Shown here piece after piece: positions 9,727 to 18,464 of a stretch of 47,212 nucleotides of DNA. The stretch comes from an uncultured Bacteroidales bacterium. GTDB taxonomy: Bacteria > Bacteroidota > Bacteroidia > Bacteroidales > Paludibacteraceae. The position numbers and the translations under genes are program-made. Position 1 is the first letter of the stretch, and every line of letters starts with the position of its first letter. Where the stretch lies: contig CAMGMU010000008.1 of NCBI GenBank assembly GCA_946059305.1, positions 1-47,212 on the forward strand, written 5' to 3'. Under the pieces are notes generated by a model. The model was given only the letters and a program-made list of their open reading frames with translations. It did no database searches and had not been told where the DNA came from.

Positions 9727-11103
9727 TCAGCGAATCATATCATCTCCGAAATACGGCTGAAGAGCGGCAGGAATGCGGATTCCTTCTTCCGTTTGGTTGT
9801 TTTCGAGCAGAGCGGCAACGATTCGCGGGAGAGCAAGTGCCGAACCGTTGAGCGTATGCGCCAACTGCACTTTCTTGTCCTCAGCACGACGATAGCGGCA
9901 TTTCAAGCGATTGGCCTGATACGTATCGAAATTTGAAGTGGAACTTACTTCGAGCCAACGATGCTGTGCCTCGGAATATACCTCAAAATCGTAGCAGATA
10001 GCAGCCGTAAACGACATGTCGCCACCCGACAGACGGAGGATACGATACGGCAGTTCGAGCTTCTGGAGGAGTCCTTCTACGTGAGAAAGCATCTCTTTAT
10101 GCGAAGCATCGGAATGCTCAGGCGTATCGATGCGTACAATCTCAATCTTGGAGAACTCGTGTAGGCGGTTCAAGCCTCGAACGTCCTTACCATACGAACC
10201 AGCTTCTCTGCGGAAGCATTCCGTATAAGCGCAATTCTTGATTGGGAGCATCTTTTCTTCGATAATCTCATCGCGGTAGATATTCGTAACGGGCACCTCT
10301 GCCGTAGGAATAAGATAGAGGTCGTCGAGGTCGCAATGATACATCTGTCCTTCCTTGTCAGGCAACTGACCGGTGCCATAGCCGGATGCTTGATTGACCA
10401 CCGTAGGCGGCATGATTTCGGTATAACCGGCTTTGCCTGCTTCAGCAAGGAAGAAATTGATGAGTGCACGCTGCAAACGAGCTCCCTGACCGATATATAC
10501 AGGGAAACCTGCACCGGTGATTTTTACACCGAGGTCGAAGTCTATAAGGTTGTATTTCTTAGCCAAATCCCAATGCGGCAGTTTGGCATTTTCGGGTTCG
10601 GGATTCTCTTCTTCCGGCCAATCTCTGAGTGCAATGGCAGCTCCCTCTGCTGAGAATGCTTTTTCTGCCGGTTGGTCAAGCACTTGGAGCTTCTCTCCGA
10701 GTTTAAATCCACCTGCTTTTACAGCGAGATTGTCGTCAGCTGAAGCACCTTCGGGCACGAGCGCGTAGGGTACATTAGGAATCGTCAGGAGCACTTTGCG
10801 TTGCGCTTCTTCAGCTTCGGCCATGGCTTCTTCGTATTCGCGGATGTTCTCCTTGAGTGCAGCTGTTGCGGCTTTGGCCGCTTCGGCTTCTACGCGTTTG
10901 CCCTCTTTCATCAGGCCGCCAATCTGCTTTGACAGACGGTTCATCTCAGCTGAAGCATTGTCTTTCTTCTGCTGAGCGGCTTTGCGGTCGCTATCCAATG
11001 CAATCACCTGCTCGATGGCTGCTGCGGCTCCCTCGAAGTGCTTCTTCTCAAGGCCTGCGATGATGGCTTCTTTGTTGTCGTAAATCTGTTTGAGTGTAAG
11101 CAT
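9727..11103 (-). CDS. serS: Seryl-tRNA synthetase
   Basis: This class II aminoacyl-tRNA synthetase charges tRNA-Ser. From the ATG at 11103 the protein has 458 residues and begins MLTLKQIYDNKEAI, the usual start of the tRNA-binding coiled-coil arm (about 1-110). The catalytic domain follows, with motif 2 around CFRREAGSYGKDVRGLNRLHEF and motif 3 around LNGSALALPRIVAALLEN. A longer open frame extends to 11145 but runs into a conserved repeat and lacks family similarity. It lies 119 nt behind rpmA; a terminator-like hairpin and a copy of the window's short repeat fall in that gap, so expression may be attenuated relative to rplU-rpmA. Confidence 0.97.
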   Translation of the reverse strand: MLTLKQIYDNKEAIIAGLEKKHFEGAAAAIEQVIALDSDRKAAQQKKDNASAEMNRLSKQIGGLMKEGKRVEAEAAKAATAALKENIREYEEAMAEAEEAQRKVLLTIPNVPYALVPEGASADDNLAVKAGGFKLGEKLQVLDQPAEKAFSAEGAAIALRDWPEEENPEPENAKLPHWDLAKKYNLIDFDLGVKITGAGFPVYIGQGARLQRALINFFLAEAGKAGYTEIMPPTVVNQASGYGTGQLPDKEGQMYHCDLDDLYLIPTAEVPVTNIYRDEIIEEKMLPIKNCAYTECFRREAGSYGKDVRGLNRLHEFSKIEIVRIDTPEHSDASHKEMLSHVEGLLQKLELPYRILRLSGGDMSFTAAICYDFEVYSEAQHRWLEVSSTSNFDTYQANRLKCRYRRAEDKKVQLAHTLNGSALALPRIVAALLENNQTEEGIRIPAALQPYFGDDMIR

Positions 11104-11124
11104 ATGCTGATAAATCTTATTTCT

Positions 11125-11145
11125 GTGGGAATTATTAGAACCCAC
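11125..11145. repeat. Solo copy of the GTGGGAATTATTAGAACCCAC repeat in the serS leader
   Basis: A short sequence with 5-bp inverted ends (GTGGG/CCCAC) lies 22 nt upstream of serS. It is nearly identical to the ends of the MITE-like element at 26288-26498 and to other copies at 25991, 28690 and 32589. It could be a scar of an inserted element or a short RNA hairpin. Confidence 0.6.
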
Positions 11146-11153
11146 TTTAAAAC

Positions 11154-11205
11154 AAAAACTCTCCCGTGCGGAAGGCGATTGCCTTTAGCAACAGGAGAGC
11201 TTTTT
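11154..11205 (-). terminator. Terminator or attenuator after rpmA
   Basis: On the minus strand a stem CTCTCC/GGAGAG encloses an inner AAGGC/GCCTT hairpin and is followed by a T run (plus-strand A run at 11154-11158). It lies between rpmA and serS and could separate ribosomal-protein expression from serS. Confidence 0.7.
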
Positions 11206-11222
11206 ACTTGTAAGGATGTCCA

Positions 11223-11492
11223 TTACGCCTCAGCTGCTGCTAAAGGCTCGATGGAGACGTATGAGCGGTCGTTCTTCTTGCGGGTAAACGTAACGATACC
11301 ATCTACAAGAGCAAACAACGTATGATCTTTGCCCATACCCATGTTAGCGCCTGGGAAGTGCTGCGTACCACGCTGGCGAACAATGATATTGCCTGCCTTA
11401 GCAAATTGGCCACCCCAAATCTTTACACCAAGACGTTTGCTTTCTGATTCACGGCCGTTCTTCGAACTACCCACACCTTTCTTATGTGCCAT
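11223..11492 (-). CDS. rpmA: 50S ribosomal protein L27
   Basis: The 89-residue protein is L27, which reaches the peptidyl-transferase centre. It starts [22 protein letters not shown] and contains the family blocks [20 protein letters not shown]-like [17 protein letters not shown] and [15 protein letters not shown]. There is no N-terminal extension of the kind cleaved in Firmicutes. It lies 18 nt after rplU in the conserved L21-L27 order. Confidence 0.98.
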   Translation of the reverse strand: MAHKKGVGSSKNGRESESKRLGVKIWGGQFAKAGNIIVRQRGTQHFPGANMGMGKDHTLFALVDGIVTFTRKKNDRSYVSIEPLAAAEA

Positions 11493-11510
11493 AATCTGAG
11501 TCCTTTCCTT

Positions 11511-11831
11511 TTAAGCGTTAACGATTTCTTTTACCAATACTTGCGTGAAGTTCTGACGATGACCGTTGAGCTTCTTATAGCCCTTGCGACGCTTCTTGTG
11601 GAACACGAGCACCTTCTCGCCGCGAACGGAATTGTTCAATACTTCTACGATAACTTTTGCACCTTCAACCACGGGTGCGCCAACGGTGAATGCACCATTG
11701 TTTTCAATAAGAAGAACCTTGTTGAACTCAACTTGAGTACCAACCTCAGCTTCTTCCATGCGGTGGATGAACAGCTTCATGCCGGCTTCTGCCTTGAACT
11801 GCTGTCCTTGCATTTCTACGATTGCGTACAT
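11511..11831 (-). CDS. rplU: 50S ribosomal protein L21
   Basis: L21 binds 23S rRNA and assembles early. From the ATG at 11831 it has 106 residues and starts [17 protein letters not shown], the canonical start. The C-terminus carries the basic [25 protein letters not shown] block. The frame is open to 11879, but the extension has no similarity to L21. A promoter at 11920-11951 drives rplU-rpmA and possibly serS. Confidence 0.98.
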   Translation of the reverse strand: MYAIVEMQGQQFKAEAGMKLFIHRMEEAEVGTQVEFNKVLLIENNGAFTVGAPVVEGAKVIVEVLNNSVRGEKVLVFHKKRRKGYKKLNGHRQNFTQVLVKEIVNA

Positions 11832-11919
11832 TTTTTCAAAATGTGTTAATGAGTTAGTCGGGTAGGCGAGCACACACATTTCGTGCGCTACTTACTGAGC
11901 CCACTTGCGAAATCGGCTG

Positions 11920-11951
11920 CAAAATTACTACATTTTTCTGAATTGGCCAAA
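11920..11951 (-). promoter_or_regulatory. Promoter of rplU-rpmA(-serS)
   Basis: Minus-strand TAATTTTG (plus-strand 11920-11927) and TTTG (11948-11951) are separated by 20 nt. The predicted leader is about 80 nt, long enough for L21 autoregulation, which is not proven here. Confidence 0.75.
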
Positions 11952-11977
11952 TTTTTTAAGAAAAAAAAGTTTTTTTC

Positions 11978-12008
11978 TTGCACAATTCGGAAAAAAGTAC
12001 TACCTTTG
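11978..12008 (+). promoter_or_regulatory. Promoter of the YycJ-like hydrolase gene
   Basis: TTG at 11978-11980, a 20-nt spacer and TACCTTTG at 12001-12008. The ATG is at 12019, so the leader is only about 4-6 nt. Confidence 0.8.
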
Positions 12009-12018
12009 CGCCCTAATT

Positions 12019-12867
12019 ATGGAGAAAACTGATTTCATATTCCGCTGTTTGGCATCGGGTAGTAGTGGTAACTGCTATTTTCTTGGTACTTTTGAGAAAG
12101 GTATCTTGATAGATGCAGGTATCTCTGCCCGCACCATCAACCATCTCTTGAAGGATATGGGAATGGATTTCTCCAAAATTATGGGTGTGCTCGTAACGCA
12201 CGATCATGCTGATCACATTCGAGCAGTTGGCACTATTGGCGAGAAGGTGCATATCCCTATTTACGCCACCTCACTTATCCATCAGGGAATAGATCGGAAC
12301 TATGGTGTGTCTGTAAAACTACGTACTTCGAGGGCTTATTATGAGAAAGGGGTACCATTTGAATTGGCGGGTATGACTATCAATACGTTCGGCATTTCTC
12401 ACGACAGTACGGACTGCGTAGGCTATACAATCGACTTTATGGGAGAGCGCTTTATGATAGCTACCGACTGTGGAGAGACCTCGCCTGAATTGGCGGAAGC
12501 TATCCGCACCTCCAATCATATCGTGATTGAGGCGAATCATGATGAAGACATACTCTTAAACGGTCCGTATCCCACTTATTTGAAGCAACGTATCCTCTCG
12601 CCTCGCGGCCATCAGAGCAATATGGTGTGTGGCGAAATGCTTGCAGAGAATTTCCATGAAGGCATCCGACACGTGTTTCTCTGCCACCTCTCGGAGGAGA
12701 ACAACGATCCCGAGTTGGCGCTCAAGACAGTGAGCGAGTATCTGGAATCTGCAGGGGCGGATTTGATACATACGATTGCTCCGGGAGAAGCGGTTCCTGA
12801 AGGAAAAACCTATCTCCATGCGCTCGATCGTCTTTCTCCTTCGCCCATTTTTAAGTTCAATAAATAA
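12019..12867 (+). CDS. MBL-fold metallo-hydrolase, YycJ/WalJ-like
   Basis: The 282-residue protein has the metallo-beta-lactamase fold. It begins with the family's RCLASGSSGNCYFL block and has the metal-binding THDHADH motif (H61, H63, D65, H66), with later ligands in DCGET and LCHLSEENN. Homologues such as YycJ are 5'-to-3' exonucleases implicated in DNA repair or envelope homeostasis. The start at 12019 is chosen because the predicted transcript begins just upstream; the open frame to 11905 crosses the promoter. It is followed 23 nt later by a mannosyltransferase gene, probably co-transcribed. Confidence 0.88.
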   Translation: MEKTDFIFRCLASGSSGNCYFLGTFEKGILIDAGISARTINHLLKDMGMDFSKIMGVLVTHDHADHIRAVGTIGEKVHIPIYATSLIHQGIDRNYGVSVKLRTSRAYYEKGVPFELAGMTINTFGISHDSTDCVGYTIDFMGERFMIATDCGETSPELAEAIRTSNHIVIEANHDEDILLNGPYPTYLKQRILSPRGHQSNMVCGEMLAENFHEGIRHVFLCHLSEENNDPELALKTVSEYLESAGADLIHTIAPGEAVPEGKTYLHALDRLSPSPIFKFNK

Positions 12868-12890
12868 TTACCCAATACATTCTTTTGCTT

Positions 12891-13625
12891 ATGGAACGCC
12901 TTGTAATCATACCTACTTACAACGAAAAAGAAAACGTAGAAAACATTATCCGTGCGGTAATGTCGCTTCCGATTGGTTTTCATGTGTTGATTATCGATGA
13001 TGGTTCGCCCGATGGCACTGCTGATATCGTTAAGCGCCTCCAGGCTGAAACGTATAAAGACTCACTTTTCCTAATCGAACGCGCCGGCAAGCTGGGTCTC
13101 GGAACGGCATATATCACTGGCTTTAAGTGGGCTATTGAGCACGAATATGATTATGTATTTGAGATGGATGCTGACTTCTCGCATAATCCGCAGGATTTGC
13201 TCAAGCTGTATGATGCTTGCGCCAATGAGGGTGCAGACGTAGCAGTAGGAAGCCGTTATATCACGGGCGTGAATGTGGTGAATTGGCCGATGGGACGCGT
13301 GCTGATGTCGTATTGCGCATCGATTTATGTGCGCATGGTGTTAGGCGTAGATATTCGCGATACAACGGCTGGCTTTGTATGTTATCGTAGGCATGTGCTC
13401 GAGACGATAGAGCTCGATAAGATTCGCTTCAAGGGCTATGCCTTCCAGATTGAGATGAAGTTTACCGCCCATCAATGTGGGTTTACGATTCGCGAAGTGC
13501 CCATTATCTTTATCAACCGTGTGCTCGGCACCAGCAAAATGTCGGGTGGCATCTTCTCTGAAGCACTCCTCGGTGTGATTCGTCTGAAACTGTCTTCGTG
13601 GTTCCGCAAATATCCGAAGAAATAA
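12891..13625 (+). CDS. Polyprenol monophosphomannose synthase (GT2 family)
   Basis: This GT2 enzyme of the DPM1 type transfers mannose from GDP-mannose to a polyprenyl phosphate for later glycan or protein glycosylation. The 244-residue protein starts MERLVIIPTYNEKENVE, with DDGSPDGT (36-43), the metal-binding DAD (93-95) in VFEMDADFSHNP, and VNWPMGRVLMSYCASIYVR. There is no C-terminal membrane domain. The ATG at 12891 is preferred over an in-frame TTG two codons upstream. It follows the MBL gene by 23 nt and ends before a clear terminator. Confidence 0.92.
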   Translation: MERLVIIPTYNEKENVENIIRAVMSLPIGFHVLIIDDGSPDGTADIVKRLQAETYKDSLFLIERAGKLGLGTAYITGFKWAIEHEYDYVFEMDADFSHNPQDLLKLYDACANEGADVAVGSRYITGVNVVNWPMGRVLMSYCASIYVRMVLGVDIRDTTAGFVCYRRHVLETIELDKIRFKGYAFQIEMKFTAHQCGFTIREVPIIFINRVLGTSKMSGGIFSEALLGVIRLKLSSWFRKYPKK

Positions 13626-13718
13626 GTAGCGTAATGCGTTATCGCTTGTGTGCTATATCGCATAGAGGAATGCCCTCTCGCGTGCATGCGTAATAATGTA
13701 GGTGCGTTCTTTGTAGAA

Positions 13719-13777
13719 ACGTCTCTTACGCAATTTGGAAACGCATCTTACACAATTTGGAAACGCCTCATACACAA
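13719..13777 (+). repeat. 22-bp tandem repeat downstream of the GT2 gene
   Basis: Two full units (13719-13740 and 13741-13762) share the core CTTAC-CAATTTGGAAACG, and a third partial unit runs to 13777, directly before the terminator. Function unknown. Confidence 0.6.
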
Positions 13778-13807
13778 CGGACTGACCCAAAGGCCAGTCC
13801 GTTTTTG
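13777..13807 (+). terminator. Terminator of the GT2 gene
   Basis: The stem ACGGACTG/CAGTCCGT with a 10-nt loop is followed by TTTTT, a typical intrinsic terminator for the rightward MBL-GT2 unit. Confidence 0.9.
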
Positions 13808-13896
13808 TATCTTTATGGGAGTGGAATGCAATATTTCTTAAAGAAAATGCGATTCTTACGAATGAATGATTCATGTTGGGTGCTAAAGAAACCCTC

Positions 13897-15105
13897 TTAA
13901 TGCAGTTTCTCTACGGCATTGCGGATGCGATTGAAAGCTTCGATAAGCGTTTCTTCTGATGACGCATAAGAGAAACGGATGCAGTCGGGGGCAAAGAATG
14001 CGCTACCGGCTACAGCCGCTACATGCGCTTCCTGCAAGAGATACAATGCGAAATCGTTGGAGTCGCTGATCGTCTGCTCCTGTCCGTTTTCATCGGTGTA
14101 ATGTTTGCCAAAGAGTTTGCTGATTTTTGGGAAGAGGTAGAAAGCGCCTTGCGGAATGGTAATCTCAAAGCCGGGAATCTCCTTCGCCATCTTCACTACG
14201 AGGTCTCTTCTGCGTTCAAACGCCTGACGCATATCTTCGATGCACTGTTGCGGACCGGTATAAGCCGCTTCAGCAGCTTTCATGGCGATGGTGCAGGTGC
14301 AACTCGTATATTGTCCTTGCAGCTTGTTGCATGCTTTCACTACCCATTCCTCAGCTGCTATCCAGCCAATACGCCAGCCGGTCATGGCATACGCCTTACT
14401 TACACCATTCACAATCACTACCTGCTCGCGCAATTCCGGATAGTGGGCAATCGACACGTGCTCGCCTACGTAATTGATATGCTCGTAAATCTCGTCGGCA
14501 ATAATCATCACGTTGGGGTTGTTCTTTAAAACGGCAGCTAAGCTGTCCATCTCCTCGCGGGTATAAACGCTTCCCGTGGGGTTAGAGGGCGAACAGAGAA
14601 TGATAGCGCGGGTCTTATCCGTAATGGCGGCTTCGAGTTGTGCTGCCGTAAGCTTAAAATCATTCTCTATGCCGCATTCTACCATCACGGCTGTGGCTTC
14701 AGCGAGCTTGATCATCTCGCCATAACTTACCCAGCATGGGGTGGGGAGAATGCACTCATCTCCGGCATTCAGGATAGCCAATACGGCATTACACAGAGCC
14801 TGCTTACCACCGGTGCTGACCATAATCTGCTCGGGCTTATAGTCTAAGCCGTTTTCTTTTTTGAGCTTCTCAGAGATGGCCTTCCGAAGCGAGGGATAAC
14901 CCGGTACGGGACCGTATTTGGAGAAGTTCTGATCAATAGCCTGCTTGGCGGCTTCTTTGATGTGATCAGGCGTGTTGAAGTCCGGCTCGCCGAGCGAGAG
15001 GGATATCACGTCAATACCTTGAGCTTTCATTTCTGCTGCACGAGCAGCCATAGCCAGAGTAGGGGATGCTGACATCTGGCGAATGCGAAGTGAGGGAGTG
15101 TTCAT
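13897..15105 (-). CDS. Pyridoxal phosphate-dependent aspartate aminotransferase, class I
   Basis: The 402-residue fold-type I aminotransferase matches the aspartate aminotransferase Ib group. The blocks seen are SLSLGEPDFNTPDHIKEAA, YGPVPGYPSLR, VSTGGKQAL, SPSNPTG (172-178), ADEIYEHI and VSKAYAMTGWRIGW, where K237 binds PLP. The guanidinium-binding Arg is in IRFSYASS near the C-terminus. It probably interconverts aspartate/2-oxoglutarate and oxaloacetate/glutamate; a prephenate-specific activity cannot be excluded. It is a single gene with its own promoter, convergent with the GT2 gene. Confidence 0.93.
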   Translation of the reverse strand: MNTPSLRIRQMSASPTLAMAARAAEMKAQGIDVISLSLGEPDFNTPDHIKEAAKQAIDQNFSKYGPVPGYPSLRKAISEKLKKENGLDYKPEQIMVSTGGKQALCNAVLAILNAGDECILPTPCWVSYGEMIKLAEATAVMVECGIENDFKLTAAQLEAAITDKTRAIILCSPSNPTGSVYTREEMDSLAAVLKNNPNVMIIADEIYEHINYVGEHVSIAHYPELREQVVIVNGVSKAYAMTGWRIGWIAAEEWVVKACNKLQGQYTSCTCTIAMKAAEAAYTGPQQCIEDMRQAFERRRDLVVKMAKEIPGFEITIPQGAFYLFPKISKLFGKHYTDENGQEQTISDSNDFALYLLQEAHVAAVAGSAFFAPDCIRFSYASSEETLIEAFNRIRNAVEKLH

Positions 15106-15121
15106 GTCAGAAATTTTTTTG

Positions 15122-15153
15122 CAAAGATAGCGCTTTTATTTGACATTGCCAAA
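15122..15153 (-). promoter_or_regulatory. Promoter of the aminotransferase gene
   Basis: Minus-strand TATCTTTG (plus-strand 15122-15129) and TTTG (15150-15153) are separated by 20 nt. The site fills the short gap after the upstream TPR gene. Confidence 0.78.
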
Positions 15154-15172
15154 TCTTTTCGGACAAAATCGC

Positions 15173-16954
15173 TTATTTCTTGATTATACGTTGTTTTTCA
15201 GTCAGTTTTACCCCATCTATGGCCTCATGAATCCGTTTCGCCTTGACTCTTTGCGCTTCCGTCATCTTGTCGATAAGCTTCTGCCATTGCTCCTTCACTT
15301 CCGCATCTTGCGAATTGCGAATGCTCTCAAAATCGGGATCTACGAGGGTATAACGCGGCTGCGTATGCCCGAATTTATCTGCTAATTCGAGCATGCTGAT
15401 GGCGTCAGAATGCATTCCTACCACCGCATTTACGCACGCTAAATTATATAATAAGGTAGCATCGAGTTGCAGGTCAGGATTTTCATTTAGTGCCGTGGAA
15501 ATCTTGCCGTTCATGATGCGTACCACCTCTTGGGCTTTGTCTTGTAGTCCGATTCCCATCAGCGAACGAGGAAGCGAAAATGAGCCTAACCTGTCGGCCG
15601 TTTCTTTGGTTATGGGTTTGGGCGTCATGGTAGCATAGTCGAAGTAATCCTCTGCTTGCTTGATGAGGATGCGATAATTGCTTTCGGCTTCAGCCGTCTT
15701 ACCCATCTTTCGGTAGAGCTCTGCCATCAGGAGGGTGAGGCTATTGTATTCATCTCTGGTCTTGAGAATCTCGAGGCATCGAACCATAGCCTCTTCGTAT
15801 CGCCCGAGTTTGCAGAGATAGTCAGCTGTCAGAAACATCAGGTCGTCTTTCTGCTTCTCATCGATGTCCATGAGTCGTTCTGCCTCTTCGAGTGCTTGGG
15901 CATAATCGCCTTTGTTATAGGTGTAAGCGTGTTTGAGCCGGCGGTAGGGCAAGAACATTGGCTTCACCTCGAGTCCCTCTTCAAGGATCAATAGAGCCCC
16001 CTCGTAATCGTCAGCATCAGCAAGTGCTTGGGCTAAGCGTCGGAGTGGCTGAACACCACCATCGTAGGTGGCATCCATCAAGCTGGCGATGCGGTAATGC
16101 CTATACGCTTCAGGGAGACTGTCAATCGTTTCATACGAATCGCCCAAGAGTGCTTCCCATGTAGGATTCCACGGCTCTTCTTCCACTTTGGCTTTCAAGC
16201 GGTCTTTGAGTAAAACGGCATCGCGCTTCTGCAGGAGATTGTAGAATCGGCCCGTTCGTGCGTTTTCCGGATCGAGCGAAATAGCCGTGAAAAGCAGGTC
16301 GATAGCTCGGTCGATTTGCCCACGATTGAGGTAGGTTGCGCCATATTCGCACCACACCCAAGGCGTTTCGCCATTGGTTTTCTCAAGAGCTGTTTGATAG
16401 CACTTATGCATGTTGACCGTATCCTTCTTAGCTTCATAGCACATACCTGCAAGGGTGTAGGCCTCAATGCGGTCAGGATCACACTCTATGGATTTCTTCA
16501 GGTCCTTGATGGCTGCATCGTAATGCTCTTGAGCAGCCGAAGTGAAAGCGCGTTCGTAATAGCAATACGAGGATTTCGGATCCTCCTTCAGCGCATTGGT
16601 AAGCAACTTATAGGCCGTCTTATAGTCTTCGTTTTCAAAGGCAGCAACAGCCATATAAGCATATACCGTACATCTGCTCTCATGCGCATCTTTCTTGAGT
16701 TCAGGGAGCAGCTTTTGAGCCATCTGTCCTGCCAATTGATACTCTTGGGCAGAATAAAAAATCTCCATGCCCAACCACTGCGAAGCAAAATCGCATTCGG
16801 CTTCGCTGCATTGCTTCTGAAGATACTGCATTGCCAAATCGAGATTGCCCTCATTATACGCTGCGAGGGCCTTATCGTAATACTCGTGTTGTGCCCATGC
16901 TCCTATACTCAGCAGAAGCATCATGGCGGCTGTTAACAATTTACGCATATACAT
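15173..16954 (-). CDS. Exported tetratricopeptide-repeat protein
   Basis: The 593-residue protein has a signal peptide (MRKLLTAAMMLLLSIGAWAQ) and then at least ten TPR-like helical pairs through most of its length, for example ALAAYNEGNLDLAMQYLQK, SYCYYERAFTSAAQEHYDAA and AYTLAGMCYEAKKDTVNMHK. There is no catalytic domain, so it is probably a periplasmic or surface-associated scaffold. Its first ATG overlaps the serpin stop (TAATG), which indicates coupling; a second ATG two codons later (16948) is an alternative start. Specific function is unknown. Confidence 0.85.
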   Translation of the reverse strand: MYMRKLLTAAMMLLLSIGAWAQHEYYDKALAAYNEGNLDLAMQYLQKQCSEAECDFASQWLGMEIFYSAQEYQLAGQMAQKLLPELKKDAHESRCTVYAYMAVAAFENEDYKTAYKLLTNALKEDPKSSYCYYERAFTSAAQEHYDAAIKDLKKSIECDPDRIEAYTLAGMCYEAKKDTVNMHKCYQTALEKTNGETPWVWCEYGATYLNRGQIDRAIDLLFTAISLDPENARTGRFYNLLQKRDAVLLKDRLKAKVEEEPWNPTWEALLGDSYETIDSLPEAYRHYRIASLMDATYDGGVQPLRRLAQALADADDYEGALLILEEGLEVKPMFLPYRRLKHAYTYNKGDYAQALEEAERLMDIDEKQKDDLMFLTADYLCKLGRYEEAMVRCLEILKTRDEYNSLTLLMAELYRKMGKTAEAESNYRILIKQAEDYFDYATMTPKPITKETADRLGSFSLPRSLMGIGLQDKAQEVVRIMNGKISTALNENPDLQLDATLLYNLACVNAVVGMHSDAISMLELADKFGHTQPRYTLVDPDFESIRNSQDAEVKEQWQKLIDKMTEAQRVKAKRIHEAIDGVKLTEKQRIIKK

Positions 16955-18219
16955 TATGAATTAGGATTAGCATATTTGCCGGCGAAGAGAATGACGCCAT
17001 TCTTTACGTCGCGAATGAAAAAAATAAACGGATGGTCTGCAATAAAAAGTAATCCCCCAGAATCAGCTTTGTCACAAAGTATGCCCGATGTAACGGCTGC
17101 GGCCTTGGTGCCTGACTCGTCCACCTCGATATACGTGTCCTGCTGAAGTACACCCAAACAGAGCCTGTTTTCTTCCGTCAGGCCGCTTAAGTCTGCACCC
17201 GAAGTGAACACCTTCTCCATGCCTAATTTTTGCATTACGGGTTTGAGATCATAATGTTTGGTCATCTTAAACGTAGGCATGCTAACCGTCACATCTCCAT
17301 GAACCAAAGCTAAGCATAGGTCTTCGTATTGATCCATATCGAACGCTTCCAGCCACGTATCGAAATCCGTATTGGGCATGATGATATCCATGCAGTAGCC
17401 TTTGTCTTTATAATAAAGACGAAGCATCCGTTCGTTGGCTTCTTGTCGTTCGTCTTCTTCGTATCGGAACAGGGGAGTAGCAGCGGCTTCGATTTCGCCG
17501 TTCATCATCTGCGTCTGCACCTCACCTGTGGGGGCATAAAACGTTTGTTGACGGGTGTCTGTACGCTTAAAACCATCTTCCCATTTGCCCTTGAAATAGA
17601 GCGCATTGGCTACTACAATATGTGCATCATTAGTTATTTGAGAAGCATCAACAACTTTCTTGATGAGGCCTTCGGTTTGCTTGCTGGCCCAATTGTTGAT
17701 TGTTTCAGCAGCAGCTTCCGGATTATCGGTATCAAGCGAGTCAACCGTTGCAAGGAAATGGGTGCGGACATTATCCACATAGCTATCTAACATGGTGTAT
17801 GTACCATCCGCCCAAAGACCATTGGCTATCTTTACGGCCGAAGTGCGATCCTGATACGGCAGTTTCTCCATCAACTTAAGGTAATACGTATTCAGTTCAC
17901 TCATGCTGTAGTCTTCTACATCCATGGCTTCGAGTATCTCATTCAGCGTCTCACCTTTGGCACCATTGGCAATCATGCCGCAAGCAAAGGAGCAACTCAG
18001 CGGAGAGATAAACACATTGCCGCTCTGAATACTGCCGACTTCGCGGAGCATATCGACTGCAAATTCATTGAGATCTTCGTTGATCTCCTTTTCGCCAGTG
18101 GTCAAGTCGAGTGCTTGCACTTTGTGCTTTGAGAGCGTAGGACCATCGCCACAAGCGTTCATCATTACCAGTATGCAGACCATTGCTGCATACATCATTC
18201 CTTTCATCAAAGTTTTCAT
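16954..18219 (-). CDS. Serpin family protease inhibitor, probable lipoprotein
   Basis: The 421-residue protein starts with a hydrophobic signal ending in MNAC (C23), a likely lipid-attachment site. The serpin fold follows, with the blocks NVFISPLSCSFACGMIANGAKG, NALYFKGKW, MPTFKMT and the C-terminal HPFIFFIRD. The reactive-centre hinge GTKAAAVT (370-377) has the small-residue pattern of inhibitory serpins, so it probably traps serine or cysteine proteases at the cell surface or in the periplasm. The predicted P1 lies in the SGILCDKADS segment and cannot be fixed by eye. It is the first gene of a two-gene unit with a TPR protein. Confidence 0.92.
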   Translation of the reverse strand: MKTLMKGMMYAAMVCILVMMNACGDGPTLSKHKVQALDLTTGEKEINEDLNEFAVDMLREVGSIQSGNVFISPLSCSFACGMIANGAKGETLNEILEAMDVEDYSMSELNTYYLKLMEKLPYQDRTSAVKIANGLWADGTYTMLDSYVDNVRTHFLATVDSLDTDNPEAAAETINNWASKQTEGLIKKVVDASQITNDAHIVVANALYFKGKWEDGFKRTDTRQQTFYAPTGEVQTQMMNGEIEAAATPLFRYEEDERQEANERMLRLYYKDKGYCMDIIMPNTDFDTWLEAFDMDQYEDLCLALVHGDVTVSMPTFKMTKHYDLKPVMQKLGMEKVFTSGADLSGLTEENRLCLGVLQQDTYIEVDESGTKAAAVTSGILCDKADSGGLLFIADHPFIFFIRDVKNGVILFAGKYANPNS

Positions 18220-18271
18220 ATCGTTTCTGCTAAAAAAGGGTTTACAAATATACGTTATTACTCTTCAAAGG

Positions 18272-18303
18272 CTCCTCAATGAGTCCTCATCGCTCCTCAT
18301 CGC
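18272..18303. repeat. 11-bp tandem repeat in the serpin leader
   Basis: Three units of the type (G/C)TCCTCAATGA or GTCCTCATCGC lie between the serpin promoter and its start codon. The same repeat, with the same preceding AAAGG, occurs at 26081-26113, far from this gene. Confidence 0.65.
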
Positions 18304-18383
18304 GCTGATTGTCTCTAACCGAAAAAGAAGTATTCGTTAGCGATGGATTTTTCTCCATTGAGGCTCTCGAAATAATTCGGCTG

Positions 18384-18414
18384 CAAAGGTACAACTTTTT
18401 CGGCACATATGCAA
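18384..18414 (-). promoter_or_regulatory. Promoter of serpin-TPR unit
   Basis: Minus-strand TACCTTTG (plus-strand CAAAGGTA, 18384-18391) and TTG (18412-18414) with a 20-nt spacer. The leader to the start codon is about 160 nt and contains the 11-bp repeats. Confidence 0.75.
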
Positions 18415-18464
18415 TACTTGTCCCGAGTGTAGAAAAACTTTTTCCGGATGTTGTACTCCAAAAC

